Shown one piece after another: positions 30,805-40,534 of a DNA stretch of 45,140 nt. The position numbers and the translations under genes were made by a program. Under the pieces are notes generated by a model. The model was not told the DNA's origin. It did not search any database and saw only the letters and a list, made by a program, of their open reading frames with translations. The stretch covers positions 1 through 45,140 of the forward strand of contig CASBRD010000133.1 of the NCBI GenBank assembly GCA_949128025.1. The letters are read 5' to 3'. Position 1 is the first letter of the stretch. Every line of letters begins with the position of its first letter. Source of the stretch: Oscillatoriales cyanobacterium PMM_0008 (lineage in GTDB: Bacteria; Cyanobacteriota; Cyanobacteriia; Cyanobacteriales; Aerosakkonemataceae).

Positions 30805-31914
30805 TTAAAGTGATGCTTCTAGTGCGCGGATCGATCGCACTACAGCAACGCCAGCGCGATCGCCCATGAATTTCCCCTGGTCGTACCCCAGCACCAGTTC
30901 CCAGGCGCTTGAGGCGTACATATCCGCCAATGGCAAAGCCGCATCATCCAACATCCAGCGACCGTGCAGCTCGTCTACTTTAATGTGCAGATCCCAATAG
31001 GCTGTTGCATTTGCTTGAAGTCCCAATCGGTCAGCTGCGGCGCGGTAGTTTTTGAACGCCGCCGGTACGGAAAGTTCTGCGTAGAGCAGTCCGCCGATGT
31101 AGCGTAGGAAACAGCGCTTGCGTTCCGTGAGTAGGAAGCTATGGTTGATGAGTGCGAGAATTTCCCAAGGGACTAAATCAAAATATGCCTCTGGTTCGGT
31201 CTGCATTTTGAATTCGGCAAGCATGGTGATGAAATGGGATGAGTGCTTACGCGCAAGGCGACCGCCGCCGTACTCTTCCAGCAGCAAGCGGGTCAGCACC
31301 GAATGCACTTCATTACTGACGCCACCCAGGGTGCGGGAAAGTTGACTTGCTTCGACTAATCCATCCAGGGATGCGATCGCAAGCAGATGGCGATATCCTG
31401 CCTCAGTCATCTCTTCTCGTATGTAGTGACTGTCCTGTGTTAGAGGCGGATCGAGGTCGCTTTTTGCCCGCTCAATTAATGCTTGCTTGACATCGAGTTT
31501 TTGCAGGCTTTCTACACCTAAGTGCGACAACTCCCACTGCTGCCAAACTTCCTCGATTCGATCGCGTATCTTTTGCAAGTAATAAGAACGTTCGTTGGTG
31601 TAATGACGCAAATCGTCGTACCAAAAAAGCTTTAATCGGTTGATGCGATAAAGCACGCGCTGTAAAAAAAGATGTGCCGCATTGCGATCGCCCGATCCTC
31701 CTTCGTAAGCAACTGGGATTGCGCGTGCGATCGCGCTTTCAAAATTAACAGCAATTTCAGGTTGTGCAGCTATTTTTTTGTCTAAATCTTCCAGTTCCAA
31801 CAGCACGATGAATTGCTGCTCTGCCTCATCATATTTGAAAACTTCCGTTCGTAGCTCAGCCTTACTATTCACCTTAAAGTTGGTTAGCGGCAAGCTAACT
31901 ACATTGCTCTGCAT
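30805..31914 (-). CDS. Heme-oxygenase-like diiron (iron-containing redox) enzyme
   Basis: A 369-aa helical protein. Its C-terminal two thirds carry the metal-ligand patterns of the HDO/iron-containing redox enzyme family: EEYGGGRLARKHSSHF (about residues 212-228, Glu and His ligands) and DLHIKVDELHGRWML (about 304-318, His, Asp/Glu and His). Such enzymes activate oxygen for N-oxygenation, desaturation or C-C cleavage in natural-product pathways. The ATG at 31914 follows GGAAGATGAG; a TTG at 31938 would add eight residues. No signal peptide is present. Substrate unknown; the neighbouring methyltransferase could act on the product. Confidence 0.82.
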   Translation of the reverse strand: MQSNVVSLPLTNFKVNSKAELRTEVFKYDEAEQQFIVLLELEDLDKKIAAQPEIAVNFESAIARAIPVAYEGGSGDRNAAHLFLQRVLYRINRLKLFWYDDLRHYTNERSYYLQKIRDRIEEVWQQWELSHLGVESLQKLDVKQALIERAKSDLDPPLTQDSHYIREEMTEAGYRHLLAIASLDGLVEASQLSRTLGGVSNEVHSVLTRLLLEEYGGGRLARKHSSHFITMLAEFKMQTEPEAYFDLVPWEILALINHSFLLTERKRCFLRYIGGLLYAELSVPAAFKNYRAAADRLGLQANATAYWDLHIKVDELHGRWMLDDAALPLADMYASSAWELVLGYDQGKFMGDRAGVAVVRSIRALEASL

Positions 31915-32072
31915 CTCATCTTCCTTATTCTCGTACAACTTATTTTTGTTTATTATTTATTCGCACTATTTAACAATAACTTCCTTCTAGGCATTATTAA
32001 ATCTTTCTTAAGTAGGAACGATTGCAGAGATAAAAGATTAAAAAATTAGGGTGGGCATTTCCTACCCTACTC

Positions 32073-32191
32073 ATACCAAATCCGCAACGATTACCTCCTT
32101 TATGTCTCTAGGCTGTAGAGACGTTTCATGAAACGTCTCTACAATGTTTAGGCCAAAAATTCTCATGGGGTAACCAACCCGGATTTGGTAT
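32073..32191. mobile_element. MITE-like element, ATACCAAATCCG family, copy 2 (different interior)
   Basis: The ends ATACCAAATCCG and CGGATTTGGTAT match copy 1. The interior differs: it carries a perfect 30-bp palindrome (32114-32143, TGTAGAGACGTTTCA and its complement). The right end lies four bases before the cupin stop codon, so it may serve as that gene's terminator. Confidence 0.8.
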
Positions 32192-32194
32192 CAA

Positions 32195-32536
32195 CTATGA
32201 CTCATCGCGCCCGTGAACTTGGGCAGGGGGCGAAGTAGCTTCAACTGCTGTAAATGGTTCCAGTATTTTGTAAGTGTGAGATGCCCCTTTTGGTACTACC
32301 CAGGAACTACCAGGCTCAAGCAGAACCATCTGACCTTCGATGTGTAGTTCAGCGCGACCTTTAATCGCGTAACCGACAGTTTCATAATCGCGTCGCGTTT
32401 CAGGTTTAGCCTCACCAGGCTGTTCATCCTCCCAAAGACGCATGGAAAGAGCCTTTCCAGAGGCAAGATATTTTTGCCCCATTTCACCTTGAGGCGAATG
32501 GGTAGATTCTACTTTCTTGACGTTTGTATCAACCAT
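32195..32536 (-). CDS. Small cupin-domain protein
   Basis: A 113-aa single-domain cupin. The two cupin motifs are seen around YETVGYAIKGRAELHIEGQ and LEPGSSWVVPKGASHTYKI, but the usual His pair of motif 1 is weak (the segment has Tyr and Glu), so metal binding is uncertain; one His remains in motif 2. The ATG at 32536 is preceded at six bases by AAAGGAGA, which decides the start over 32554. It lies before a small gene and a zinc alcohol dehydrogenase on the same strand, in what looks like a stress or aldehyde-handling neighbourhood. Role unknown. Confidence 0.8.
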   Translation of the reverse strand: MVDTNVKKVESTHSPQGEMGQKYLASGKALSMRLWEDEQPGEAKPETRRDYETVGYAIKGRAELHIEGQMVLLEPGSSWVVPKGASHTYKILEPFTAVEATSPPAQVHGRDES

Positions 32537-32616
32537 ATCGGTCTCCTTTGTCATTCGTCATTATTTGTCATCGGTCATTGGTTATTGGATATTCCTAATG
32601 ACCAATAACTTTAATA

Positions 32617-32826
32617 TCAGGCTGTTGTATAGTTTTCATCTTTCCAACAGCGCGGCAGATCCTCGCCGGAAGGAAAAAGCAATTTTTCCTTGGCATAAGA
32701 AACTGCCTGTTGTTCTTCTTGACCTTCTTGATCTCGTCCTGTTACCTCATTCTTAATAGGGTTGAACAAGTCTTCAACATTGACTATTTTGATTAAATTG
32801 CCATTCTCTTTGGTTTTGAGAAACAT
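32617..32826 (-). CDS. Short hypothetical protein
   Basis: A 69-aa polar protein (MFLKTKENGNLIKIVNVEDLF...) with an AGAGG five bases before its ATG. The C-terminal part FPSGEDLPRCWKDENYTTA has a single cysteine. It has no membrane segment and no recognisable domain. The good ribosome-binding site, and its place between two same-strand genes in a clean gap, are the reasons to accept it. No function can be offered. Confidence 0.6.
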   Translation of the reverse strand: MFLKTKENGNLIKIVNVEDLFNPIKNEVTGRDQEGQEEQQAVSYAKEKLLFPSGEDLPRCWKDENYTTA

Positions 32827-32977
32827 AGAACCTCTGTAAGTAGATCTAATTGCTTTAATTTATCATTTTTCAAAGCAAATTTGTCATCTATCAAAAGTTG
32901 TTTTTTATTGGTTTACACTCGTTTATTTGTGCCTGCAACCAATGACTAATGACAGATGACAAATGACCGATAACCGA

Positions 32978-34147
32978 TTATGGCTTGAGAACCACCTTGA
33001 TGCAGTTGTCTTTTTTGTGCTTGAAAATTTCGTAGCCTTTCGGCGCGTCTGACAAACTCATGCGATGGGTGATCACAAATGAGGGATCGATTTCACCCTT
33101 TTGAATGCGATCGAGCAAAGGTTTAACATATCTGTGGACATGGGTTTGTCCCATTTTTAACGTTAAACCTTTGTTGAAAGCTGCACCCATCGGAATTTTA
33201 TCCAGGAACCCACCGTAAACGCCTGGAATTGATACCTGACCGCCTTTGCGACAGGCAACAAGGACTTGCCGCAATGCAGTCGGTCGATCGGTTTCCAGAC
33301 GCACGGCTTGCTTTACTTTGTCGTACAAAGCATCAGGCCCAGTGCCGTGCGCTTCCATTCCCACCGCGTCAATACAAGCGTCGGGGCCACGTCCGCCAGT
33401 CATTTCGTTGAGCGCTTCGCCAGCATCAACTTCTTCGTAATTGATGATTTCTGCCTTACATTGCTCTTTTGCCATTTGCAGGCGTTCGGGGATGCGATCG
33501 ATCGCAATCACCCGTTCTGCACCTAACATATAGGCGCTTTTAATTGCAAATTGTCCCACAGGGCCGCAACCCCAAACGGCGACGACATCCCCTGGCTTAA
33601 TATCGCAATTTTCTGCTGCCATATAGCCAGTGGGTAAGATATCTGTGAGGAACAAAACTTGCTCGTCTTTTAGTCCATCGGGAATTTTAAATAAGCCGAC
33701 ATCGGCAAAAGGAACGCGGGCGTATTCCGCTTGTCCTCCAGCATAGCCGCCGAATAAATGGGAGTAGCCAAATAATCCCGATGGCGAATGGCCATACATT
33801 TTTGCAGCCATCCCAGCATTGGGGTTGGAATTGTCGCATAGCGACCACAAATCGCGGTTGCAAAAGAAGCAACTGCCGCATGCGATGGTGAAGGGAACGA
33901 CAACGCGATCGCCCACCTTCACATTTTTGACTTCGCTGCCAAGTTCAACGACTTCTCCCATGAATTCGTGACCGAGAATATCGCCTTTCTCCATCGTCGG
34001 GATGTAGCCATCATAGAGATGCAGATCTGAGCCACAAATCGCGGTAGATGTAATTTTGATGATGGCGTCGCGGGGATTAATTAGTTTTGGATCTGGTACT
34101 GTATCGACGCGGACATCATTAGCACCATGCCAACAAACTGCTTTCAT
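32978..34147 (-). CDS. Zinc-dependent alcohol dehydrogenase (glutathione-independent formaldehyde dehydrogenase-like)
   Basis: A 389-aa MDR-family dehydrogenase. Catalytic zinc ligands are Cys38 (ICGSDLH) and His60-Glu61 (GHEFMGE). The structural zinc site is Cys90, Cys93, Cys96 and Cys104. The NAD-binding loop is [10 protein letters not shown]. The long insert [20 protein letters not shown] and the end portion ([14 protein letters not shown]) are typical of the formaldehyde dehydrogenase-like subgroup rather than plain ethanol dehydrogenases. Cytosolic; oxidises an alcohol or aldehyde adduct with NAD. A truncated SDR gene lies just upstream on the same strand and may once have been its operon partner. 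Confidence 0.9.
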   Translation of the reverse strand: MKAVCWHGANDVRVDTVPDPKLINPRDAIIKITSTAICGSDLHLYDGYIPTMEKGDILGHEFMGEVVELGSEVKNVKVGDRVVVPFTIACGSCFFCNRDLWSLCDNSNPNAGMAAKMYGHSPSGLFGYSHLFGGYAGGQAEYARVPFADVGLFKIPDGLKDEQVLFLTDILPTGYMAAENCDIKPGDVVAVWGCGPVGQFAIKSAYMLGAERVIAIDRIPERLQMAKEQCKAEIINYEEVDAGEALNEMTGGRGPDACIDAVGMEAHGTGPDALYDKVKQAVRLETDRPTALRQVLVACRKGGQVSIPGVYGGFLDKIPMGAAFNKGLTLKMGQTHVHRYVKPLLDRIQKGEIDPSFVITHRMSLSDAPKGYEIFKHKKDNCIKVVLKP

Positions 34148-34302
34148 TTATTTTTTATCCTTGGATAAAGTAACTAGAAAATAGGGTGATTTTACATTTA
34201 AAATTGAAATATATATTCAATTTTAAATCGGCAATTCTTCAATTTGCAATTTCCCCTGCTCAATCCCCTTTCACCTTTTAATGGTGTGAATCTCTTTGTC
34301 TT

Positions 34303-34464
<162 letters not shown>

Positions 34465-34480
34465 TCATTATTAATGTCAG

Positions 34481-34544
34481 ATTTCATATTTCAGATTGCA
34501 GATTTAATTTTTCAATTTAAAATCTCCAATCTGAAATATGAAAT
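34481..34544. repeat. 18-bp perfect inverted repeat (hairpin)
   Basis: ATTTCATATTTCAGATTG (34481-34498) pairs exactly with 34527-34544 around a 28-base loop that itself contains AGATTT/AAATCT. It directly abuts the element at 34546. It may act as the terminator of the DJ-1 gene region or be a repeat of its own. Confidence 0.75.
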
Positions 34545-34545
34545 T

Positions 34546-34652
34546 ATACCAAATCCGGGTTAACTACCCCTTTTTTCCTGAAGCCCGCGCAGGCGGGCTT
34601 TGTACGCGCAAGCCGCGACTTTAGTCGTCAGGTAAAAAAGGGGTCAAGGCTT
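34546..34652. mobile_element. MITE-like element, ATACCAAATCCG family, copy 3 (right end lost)
   Basis: It matches copy 1 (26152-26278) through the left end, both internal hairpins and AAAAAAGGGGTCAAGGCTT, with a few differences. It breaks off at 34652 without the CGGATTTGGTAT end, three bases before the DJ-1 stop codon. This suggests the element inserted at, or was cut back to, the gene's 3' end. Confidence 0.8.
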
Positions 34653-34655
34653 ATT

Positions 34656-35756
34656 TCAGACCCCGACAGCAGGTGAAGTAGAAGGTTTGGCGGGTTTGGC
34701 AATTTCTGAACCCAACCGCGCATGGTAAAGTTGTACAAACCGTTGTTCGTAATCAGATAGAGCGATTTCGATTTGGTTGAATATCTCTGTTGTAACTGGG
34801 TCGGTAAACTGATTGCGTAGTTGGAAGGTATCAACAACAGCGGTTTGGATATCACCCAGTGCGCGACGCAGCATCGCCATTTCGTCGCTACCTTGGAGAG
34901 AGGTTTTTAATTTGGCATAGGTATCAGCTGCTTGCGCGGGTAAAGAAGGTTTTTCGCCCAGTGCATTTAGCCGTTCTTCCAGCATTTGGATATGTTGGTT
35001 TTTAGTGGCGATCGTCTCTTGAAGGAGACTGCGTACTTCACCATCAGATGACTTTTCGGCGTAATGCTCAAACGCTTCGGACGAGTAACGTTCACCCGCA
35101 AGTGCTGTGTTCAAAGCCTTGACAATATCGCCCTTAGTCGAGCCATCCCAAGCAGCAGCAATTTTCCACCATTCTGCCGTAGCATCATTTTCATTAGGTA
35201 GATCGACTTCTTTGCCACCATAACCCAGACGACTCAGAATTGCTGTTGCGAAAATCGCCAAATCTCCAGGACGGCGCGATGTAATTAAATTGCCATCTAC
35301 AACCAAAGGCTCATCGATATAGTTCGCACCGGCGTTAATAATATCCTTGCGGATCGAGATAAAGCAGGTCGCATTTTTGCCTTTGAGCAAATCGCCTTCA
35401 ATCAAAACTTGTGGCCCGTGGCAAATAGCTGCAACCAGTTTTCCTTGCGCCATTGCCTGTTGCACGAATTTTACCGTATTCGGGTTGGTACGCATCGTGT
35501 CGGGAGCAAGACCTCCCGGAATAACGACTGCATCGAACTCTTCAGGGCGTGCTTCTGTCGTCGTTGCATCCGGTTTAATGGAAAGTTTGCCCTGTTTGCC
35601 CACATAGGTGCTGTTCATGCGGGAACCAAGGACAACTACATCAAATCCCGCCATTTTTAGCGCTTTGTAAGGAACTTGAAATTCGGCGTCTTCAACACCA
35701 GTTTCTATTAAAATAGCAACTCTTTTTTTGCTGATGTGATTATTGTCTTGTCTCAT
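34656..35756 (-). CDS. DJ-1/PfpI-family protein with ferritin-like C-terminal domain
   Basis: A 366-aa two-part protein. Residues 10-185 form a DJ-1/PfpI domain: the acid in ETGVEDAEF, PGGLAPD at 80-86, and the nucleophile elbow AAICHGPQ with Cys112-His113. This family includes glyoxalases, chaperones and catalase-like proteins. Residues ~215-340 form a helical domain (YSSEAFEHYAEKSSDGEV, then NQHIQMLEERLNALGEKP) that resembles the ferritin-like DUF2383/PA2169 type, suggesting a stress or metal-related role. Fusion of the two is unusual. The C-terminal tail is Pro/Ser rich. It is divergent from the DUF6335-like gene across 342 bp that contains three direct repeats. Confidence 0.85.
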   Translation of the reverse strand: MRQDNNHISKKRVAILIETGVEDAEFQVPYKALKMAGFDVVVLGSRMNSTYVGKQGKLSIKPDATTTEARPEEFDAVVIPGGLAPDTMRTNPNTVKFVQQAMAQGKLVAAICHGPQVLIEGDLLKGKNATCFISIRKDIINAGANYIDEPLVVDGNLITSRRPGDLAIFATAILSRLGYGGKEVDLPNENDATAEWWKIAAAWDGSTKGDIVKALNTALAGERYSSEAFEHYAEKSSDGEVRSLLQETIATKNQHIQMLEERLNALGEKPSLPAQAADTYAKLKTSLQGSDEMAMLRRALGDIQTAVVDTFQLRNQFTDPVTTEIFNQIEIALSDYEQRFVQLYHARLGSEIAKPAKPSTSPAVGV

Positions 35757-36098
35757 GTAATTACCTCAAGTTATTCAAAATGGGCATTTAAGATTGCAAA
35801 TTCATTTTTTTAATCTGCAATCTTAAATATTTCAAGCTGCAATCTTTTTACAGAGATGACGTTGAAATTCCCTCTTTAGAGGGATTTACGCTGGTAACAA
35901 ATCGTTTATCGTGCTTAACAACATCTGTTAGTTGTCGTCAAATCTCTTCTTTAGGTTACGCATCCCAGCACTCGGATATCGTCCTTCCAAAGTGATAAAT
36001 CAGTTTCGCTCTAAAGTGATAGATCGGTTTCGCTCTAAAGGGATACATCGGTTTCCCTTTCAGAAACTAAACTAGAAAAGCAGAAGGAGTGATTAATT
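35757..36098. other. 342-bp divergent regulatory region between DJ-1 and DUF6335-like genes
   Basis: It holds a hairpin AAGATTGCA...TGCAATCTT (35790-35824), a second hairpin AATTCCCTCTTTAGAGGGATTT (35869-35890) and three 24-bp direct repeats (35989-36060). AGAAGGAG precedes the plus-strand gene start by a few bases. No coding frame. Confidence 0.7.
35989..36060 (+). promoter_or_regulatory. Three 24-bp direct repeats upstream of the DUF6335-like gene
   Basis: Units at 35989-36012, 36013-36036 and 36037-36060 share AAAGTGATA-ATC-GTTTC (third unit AAAGGGATA), each 24 bp, so they recur on about the same face every ~2.3 helical turns. They end 38 bp before the start codon, at promoter distance, and could be activator sites or simply a recent tandem expansion. 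Confidence 0.6.
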
Positions 36099-36512
36099 AT
36101 GGCGGACAAAGCAGATATAAAAGCACCAGACGTAGATGAAGCGATGATTGCGGATTTGCCGCAGGAAATTACTGAATCCTACGGAACTGGAGTTAAGACA
36201 GAGCCGGGAGACAACATCGGTACGCGAAGACTGCGAGATGAAATGAAGCAATATACATCGACCAGCCCAGAACTTAGTGGAGGCGATGTGGATGCAGCTT
36301 GGGAACAAGCTAATACGTCTGGTGAGGAGGCGGTTGGTGGAAGTGTCCCTACCCCGGATCAAAGTATTGTTGATGAATTGGGAGCGGCTGTTGGATTGGA
36401 GATGGATGACAGGGCTTTTCTGCGTACAACAGATATTTTAGAGCAGCGCGATGACCAACGCTGGGAGTTAGATCCAACGTCTTCCGAAGATTATGAGGAA
36501 CGCAAAAATTAA
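36099..36512 (+). CDS. DUF6335-like acidic protein
   Basis: A 137-aa hydrophilic, acidic protein. The conserved block ELSGGDVDAAWEQANTSGEE, AVGGSVPTPDQ and the end RWELDPTSSEDYEERKN match my memory of the DUF6335 family, common in cyanobacteria and often near stress genes. It has no membrane segment or catalytic motif. The start at 36099 has AGAAGGAG at about the right distance. It probably responds to stress with the divergent DJ-1 gene, but that rests on position only. Confidence 0.78.
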   Translation: MADKADIKAPDVDEAMIADLPQEITESYGTGVKTEPGDNIGTRRLRDEMKQYTSTSPELSGGDVDAAWEQANTSGEEAVGGSVPTPDQSIVDELGAAVGLEMDDRAFLRTTDILEQRDDQRWELDPTSSEDYEERKN

Positions 36513-36522
36513 AAATTAAACT

Positions 36523-36549
36523 CATCCCACGCCTGAAGGGAGTGGGATG
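36523..36549. terminator. Hairpin between convergent DUF6335-like and murD genes
   Basis: CATCCCAC pairs with GTGGGATG (36523-36530 and 36542-36549), loop of 11. It lies 11 bases beyond one stop and 29 from the other. There is no T-run, so it is a weak candidate for a shared terminator. Confidence 0.45.
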
Positions 36550-36577
36550 TAGTGTACGGGCGATCGCAATTAACAAT

Positions 36578-37969
36578 TTACATTGCAGTATTTTCCTTGG
36601 TAAACTCGATGCAAAGTTGACGAAAACGATCGCCTCGTTGCTCGAAGTTTTGGAACTGGTCAAAGCTAGCGCAGGCGGGTGATAGCAAGACAACTTTGGC
36701 TTGATGTTGTTTGGCTAATTCAGCCGATCTAGGTACAGCGCGTTCCATTGTTTCCACTATTTCATAACTGGAATAACCTATTTCGTCCAGTCGTTTAGCA
36801 AAAGCAGTTGCAGCATCACCGATCAGTAAAACTGCTGTTGTTTTCTCTTTAATTTTCTTCATCCAACCCGTATCGTCACCTGATTTCGCTTCGCCACCAG
36901 CTATTAAAATAACGGGCGATTGTACTGCGTTTAATCCAACTTCAGCAGCGTCGTAATTGGTCGCTTTGCTATCATTAATAAAGTCAATTCCTTGCCAAGT
37001 GCAGATGTGTTCGAGGCGATGAGGAACGCCGGTGAAGTTGGCAATAGCTTGAGCGATCGCATCTTTTTCAATACCCGCCAATCTTGCCGTCGCTACCGCC
37101 ATTAACAGATTTTGCAAATTGTGTTCTCCTACCATTTTTAATGATGAGGCTTGCACTATTTGATCGCCGCGATCGACCACCCAACCATCTTCAATATAAA
37201 AACCGCGATCGCAAATTAAATCAGCTTTACCTTTTACACTTGTCCAGTAGGCATTGGGAAAACTTTCGGGTACATTTTCGCGCAGATATGGATCGTCACC
37301 ATTCAATATTTGCATCTGCGATTGATTTAGTAATTTGGCCTTGATATTGAAGTAATTTTCTAAGGTTTTATGACGACTGAGGTGATCCGGTGTGAAAGTT
37401 GTCCAAACGCCAATACGCGGTGCAAGTAGACGCGAAGATTCAATTTGATAACTGCTGATTTCGGCAATTACCCAATCTGGCGCAGTGTCGGATAGCATCA
37501 ATTCGCAAGCAGCATTGCCGATATTACCGCAAGCAGGCGCATTATATCCAGCGGCTTGAAAGATAGCAGCAATTAAAGCTGTGGTGGTAGTTTTGCCGTT
37601 CGTACCCGTAACGCCAACCCAAGGACAAGTTTGCAGACGACGCCACGCCAGTTCAATTTCGCCAATTGTTTCTATACCTTGTTCTCTGGCGCGAAGCAAT
37701 ACGGGAATATCCCAAGGTACGCCGGGACTGACAACAATTAGCTGGGGTAAATCTTCGCCTTCTGGTGCAAAGGAATAGCCAAGCTTGACGGTAATTCCAT
37801 CGGCGGTAAGTTGCTGTTGCTGTTGTTGGAGGGTTTCGGAGGTGTTGCGTGAAGCTAAGCTTTCCGCGCTGGCGGAATCGCTCAACGTCACATCCCAACC
37901 TTCCCGTTTTAGCAGTCTTGCAGCAGCAATTCCAGATTTTCCCAAACCAATGATGTGCGCGATCGGCAT
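36578..37969 (-). CDS. murD: UDP-N-acetylmuramoyl-L-alanine--D-glutamate ligase
   Basis: A 463-aa Mur ligase of cytosolic peptidoglycan precursor synthesis. The N-terminal Rossmann part is [16 protein letters not shown]; the ATP loop [12 protein letters not shown] lies near residue 120. The metal-binding region SSYQIES, then FTPDHLSRH, and the C-terminal segment [15 protein letters not shown] complete the MurD pattern. Start ATG at 37969 agrees with family length. It is followed 131 bp upstream by glyS on the same strand, so the two may share a transcript, though their functions are unrelated. Confidence 0.95.
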   Translation of the reverse strand: MPIAHIIGLGKSGIAAARLLKREGWDVTLSDSASAESLASRNTSETLQQQQQQLTADGITVKLGYSFAPEGEDLPQLIVVSPGVPWDIPVLLRAREQGIETIGEIELAWRRLQTCPWVGVTGTNGKTTTTALIAAIFQAAGYNAPACGNIGNAACELMLSDTAPDWVIAEISSYQIESSRLLAPRIGVWTTFTPDHLSRHKTLENYFNIKAKLLNQSQMQILNGDDPYLRENVPESFPNAYWTSVKGKADLICDRGFYIEDGWVVDRGDQIVQASSLKMVGEHNLQNLLMAVATARLAGIEKDAIAQAIANFTGVPHRLEHICTWQGIDFINDSKATNYDAAEVGLNAVQSPVILIAGGEAKSGDDTGWMKKIKEKTTAVLLIGDAATAFAKRLDEIGYSSYEIVETMERAVPRSAELAKQHQAKVVLLSPACASFDQFQNFEQRGDRFRQLCIEFTKENTAM

Positions 37970-38100
37970 AGACTTTGTGGTAGGTTTTCCCCTGATTAAG
38001 CAATCTTTATCGTACTCGATCGGGATGAAAAAGAATATTAACCACAGATATACACAGATGAATATAGATGAAGATTTGATTTATCTGCTACAGGCTGCGG

Positions 38101-40284
38101 TTAACTTTTCACGATCGGGCCGAAATCTGCCAGCACCCGCGCATGATTTCGCAGCAATCCCAACAAATTCAAACGATTTCGCCTGATATCCAGATTTTCA
38201 TCCATAACTAACACGCTTTCTGCACCATCAAAAAATGTGCTGACTTTGGGAGTAATTTCGCTTAAAGCGTCTACCAATTGTTGATAATTGCGCTGTTCTC
38301 GCGATGCTGTTGTTTGCGGAACTAGCTGGACGATCGCATCATAAAATGCTTGTTCTGATGGTTTTTGGAATAACTCTGTCTTCACCAATCCTGTTGGTTC
38401 TAACTGTTGCTTATCCAAACCTCCTTGTGCGGCGAGACGAGTAGAACGGTTGACGGTTTCGTAGATTTCCGATAATTTCCCGTTGTTGCGGATTTCTTGC
38501 AGGAAAGTAGCGCGATTTCGCACATCCAACAAATCTTTTAATGCGCGTTCCGTATATTCTGGATCGTTTTCTCCCAAAACGGCATTTACTAAATCGTAAT
38601 CTATGGCGCGTTCTTCTTGCAGTAATGTCCGAATGCGTTGCAGGAAAAATTCCTGTAACTGTTGCAATAATTGGGATGAGTTGGTTTTAGGATAAGCCGC
38701 CACAAAATCTGCCACAATTTGTTCTAATAATTGTTGCAAATCCAAAGGTAATTCGCCCACCCAAGTTATATTAACCACCGCATTGGCAGCACGACGTAAG
38801 GCGAAGGGATCGGAAGAACCTGTTGGCAACATTCCCAAGCCGAAAATGCTGACTAAAGTATCGAGTCGATCGGCTAAACCAACAACTTGACCTGTGAGAG
38901 TTTCCGGTAATTTATCCCCTGCACCTCGCGGCAAATAATGTTCAAAAATCGCATTTGCCACGGCTGAGGTTTCGCCACTCGCCGCCGCATATTTTTGCCC
39001 CATTACTCCTTGCAATTCCGGGAATTCGCCTACCATTTGGGTAACGAGGTCAGCTTTACACAAGAAAGCGGCGCGTTGAATATTTTTACTATCTTCTGCG
39101 TTTAATTGCAGTTGTTCGCTGATTTGTCCGGCAATTTTGATGATGCGATCGACCTTTCCACGCACTGTACCCAAATCTTCTTGAAATGTGACTTTCTCCA
39201 GTTGGGGAACATAACTTTCTAAGGGTTTAGCTAGGTCTATTTTATAGAAATACTGACCATCGGCTAATCGCGCCCGAATTACCCGTGCGTTTCCAGCGGC
39301 GATCAGATCGGATTTGGCTGGATCGCCGTTGGAAATTGTGATAAAATTGGGTAACAATTCCTTAGCTTCTGGTGTTTTGAATACCGGGAAATAACGCTGG
39401 TGAGTTACCATCACCGTGGTAGTTACTTCCGCTGGTAAACTCAAGAAATCCTCATCAAATTTGCCCCTAACAGCAGTAGGCCATTCTACCAAGTTTGTGA
39501 CTTCTGCTAATAAATCGGGATAGATTTCGGTATAGGCATTTTGCTGTTGGCAAATTGCCTCAATTTGCTCTTTAATTTTAGCTTTTCTGATCTCTGGGTC
39601 AACTTCCACAAAGGCAGAACGGAGAGAATTCACATAATCTTTCGCGTGGGAAATTGTGACTCCTCCCTTCCTCCCCCCTGTGGACGGGGGGGATTGAGGG
39701 GGGGTTAAAATCCGATGACCTTGAGAAATGCGATCGCTGTTTATCCTCTCCGAACCATTCACCAATTCCACGGGCAACACCGCATCATCCAATAATGTTA
39801 CCAGCCAAGCGATCGGACGGGAAAACTTAATATCCCCATCGCCCCAACGCATGAACCGCTTACCTTCCAACCCCAAAATCCACGCAGGGACCAATTCCTT
39901 GAGAATATCAGCCGTAGCGCGTCCCGGAATGCTTTGCTGGACAAACACGAAATCGCCTTTATCGGTGGGGCGAACTTCCAGCGCCTCCAGGGAGACACCC
40001 TGCTTGCGGGCAAACCCTTCCGCCGCTTTCGTGGGTTGTCCATCCTTAAACGCCGCCGCTGCTGGTGGGCCTTTGATCTCTTCTATGCGATCGGCTTGTT
40101 GTGCGGGCAAACCTTCGATCAGCACAGCCAAACGGCGAGGAGTTCCATATACATGAATCGCCTCACTTGTCAAGTATTGTTCCGAAAGGCTTTTGGGGAT
40201 GAGAGTTTGCCATTGTTGGATGGCGCTACCCACAAAGCTGGCGGGGAGTTCTTCTGTACCGACTTCTAATAAAAAGGATGGCAT
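38101..40284 (-). CDS. glyS: Glycine--tRNA ligase beta subunit
   Basis: A 727-aa beta subunit of the tetrameric glycyl-tRNA synthetase. The start ([17 protein letters not shown]) and the motif [19 protein letters not shown] are diagnostic, as are [11 protein letters not shown] and the HD-like core with [20 protein letters not shown]. The anticodon-binding helices form the C-terminus ([19 protein letters not shown]). Odd: residues ~193-206 ([14 protein letters not shown]) are encoded by a palindromic C/G-run repeat that relatives, as I recall them, do not have between GHRIL and VTISHA. It is in frame, so the enzyme should remain active, as it is essential. Confidence 0.95.
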   Translation of the reverse strand: MPSFLLEVGTEELPASFVGSAIQQWQTLIPKSLSEQYLTSEAIHVYGTPRRLAVLIEGLPAQQADRIEEIKGPPAAAAFKDGQPTKAAEGFARKQGVSLEALEVRPTDKGDFVFVQQSIPGRATADILKELVPAWILGLEGKRFMRWGDGDIKFSRPIAWLVTLLDDAVLPVELVNGSERINSDRISQGHRILTPPQSPPSTGGRKGGVTISHAKDYVNSLRSAFVEVDPEIRKAKIKEQIEAICQQQNAYTEIYPDLLAEVTNLVEWPTAVRGKFDEDFLSLPAEVTTTVMVTHQRYFPVFKTPEAKELLPNFITISNGDPAKSDLIAAGNARVIRARLADGQYFYKIDLAKPLESYVPQLEKVTFQEDLGTVRGKVDRIIKIAGQISEQLQLNAEDSKNIQRAAFLCKADLVTQMVGEFPELQGVMGQKYAAASGETSAVANAIFEHYLPRGAGDKLPETLTGQVVGLADRLDTLVSIFGLGMLPTGSSDPFALRRAANAVVNITWVGELPLDLQQLLEQIVADFVAAYPKTNSSQLLQQLQEFFLQRIRTLLQEERAIDYDLVNAVLGENDPEYTERALKDLLDVRNRATFLQEIRNNGKLSEIYETVNRSTRLAAQGGLDKQQLEPTGLVKTELFQKPSEQAFYDAIVQLVPQTTASREQRNYQQLVDALSEITPKVSTFFDGAESVLVMDENLDIRRNRLNLLGLLRNHARVLADFGPIVKS
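39661..39710 (-). repeat. C/G-run palindromic repeat in frame within glyS
   Basis: The plus strand has CTCCCCCCTGTGGACGGGGG followed by GGATTGAGGGGGGGTT, with a CCCCCC-N7-GGGGGG hairpin. Same family as 28305-28343 but in the opposite reading direction. It encodes about 14 extra residues. Confidence 0.75.
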
Positions 40285-40414
40285 AACCGAGGATTGAGTT
40301 AGCTGGTTAGAACAGTTTACCGTGCAAGTAGTAGCATTGAGAATAGTTCGAGCAAGATTTAGTGGATCGAACCTAGACTGAAGGCAATGGCCTACTTAGT
40401 AAGGCTTTTGTCAT

Positions 40415-40453
40415 CGATGCGTAAAGCCAAGTTGAGAAGCGCGTGCGATCGCA
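40415..40453. repeat. 39-bp exact copy of ABC-ATPase coding sequence
   Basis: CGATGCGTAAAGCCAAGTTG and the following 19 bases are identical to 41380-41418, which code for part of the ATPase near its C-terminus. AAGGCTTT 14 bp to the left also matches the order seen in the gene, so this may be the worn end of a small duplication. The rest of the 40285-40534 gap shows nothing else of note. Confidence 0.75.
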
Positions 40454-40534
40454 TCCCATAACCTCACCCCATCACAAAATCGCTAATATCAAAGACAATG
40501 GCAATTGCTAAAACACATTATTTAGGAGAATCAA

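Noticed and set aside
40360-40400. A tRNA T-loop (GATCGAACC)
   Set aside because: No acceptor stem, D-loop or anticodon arm can be drawn around it.
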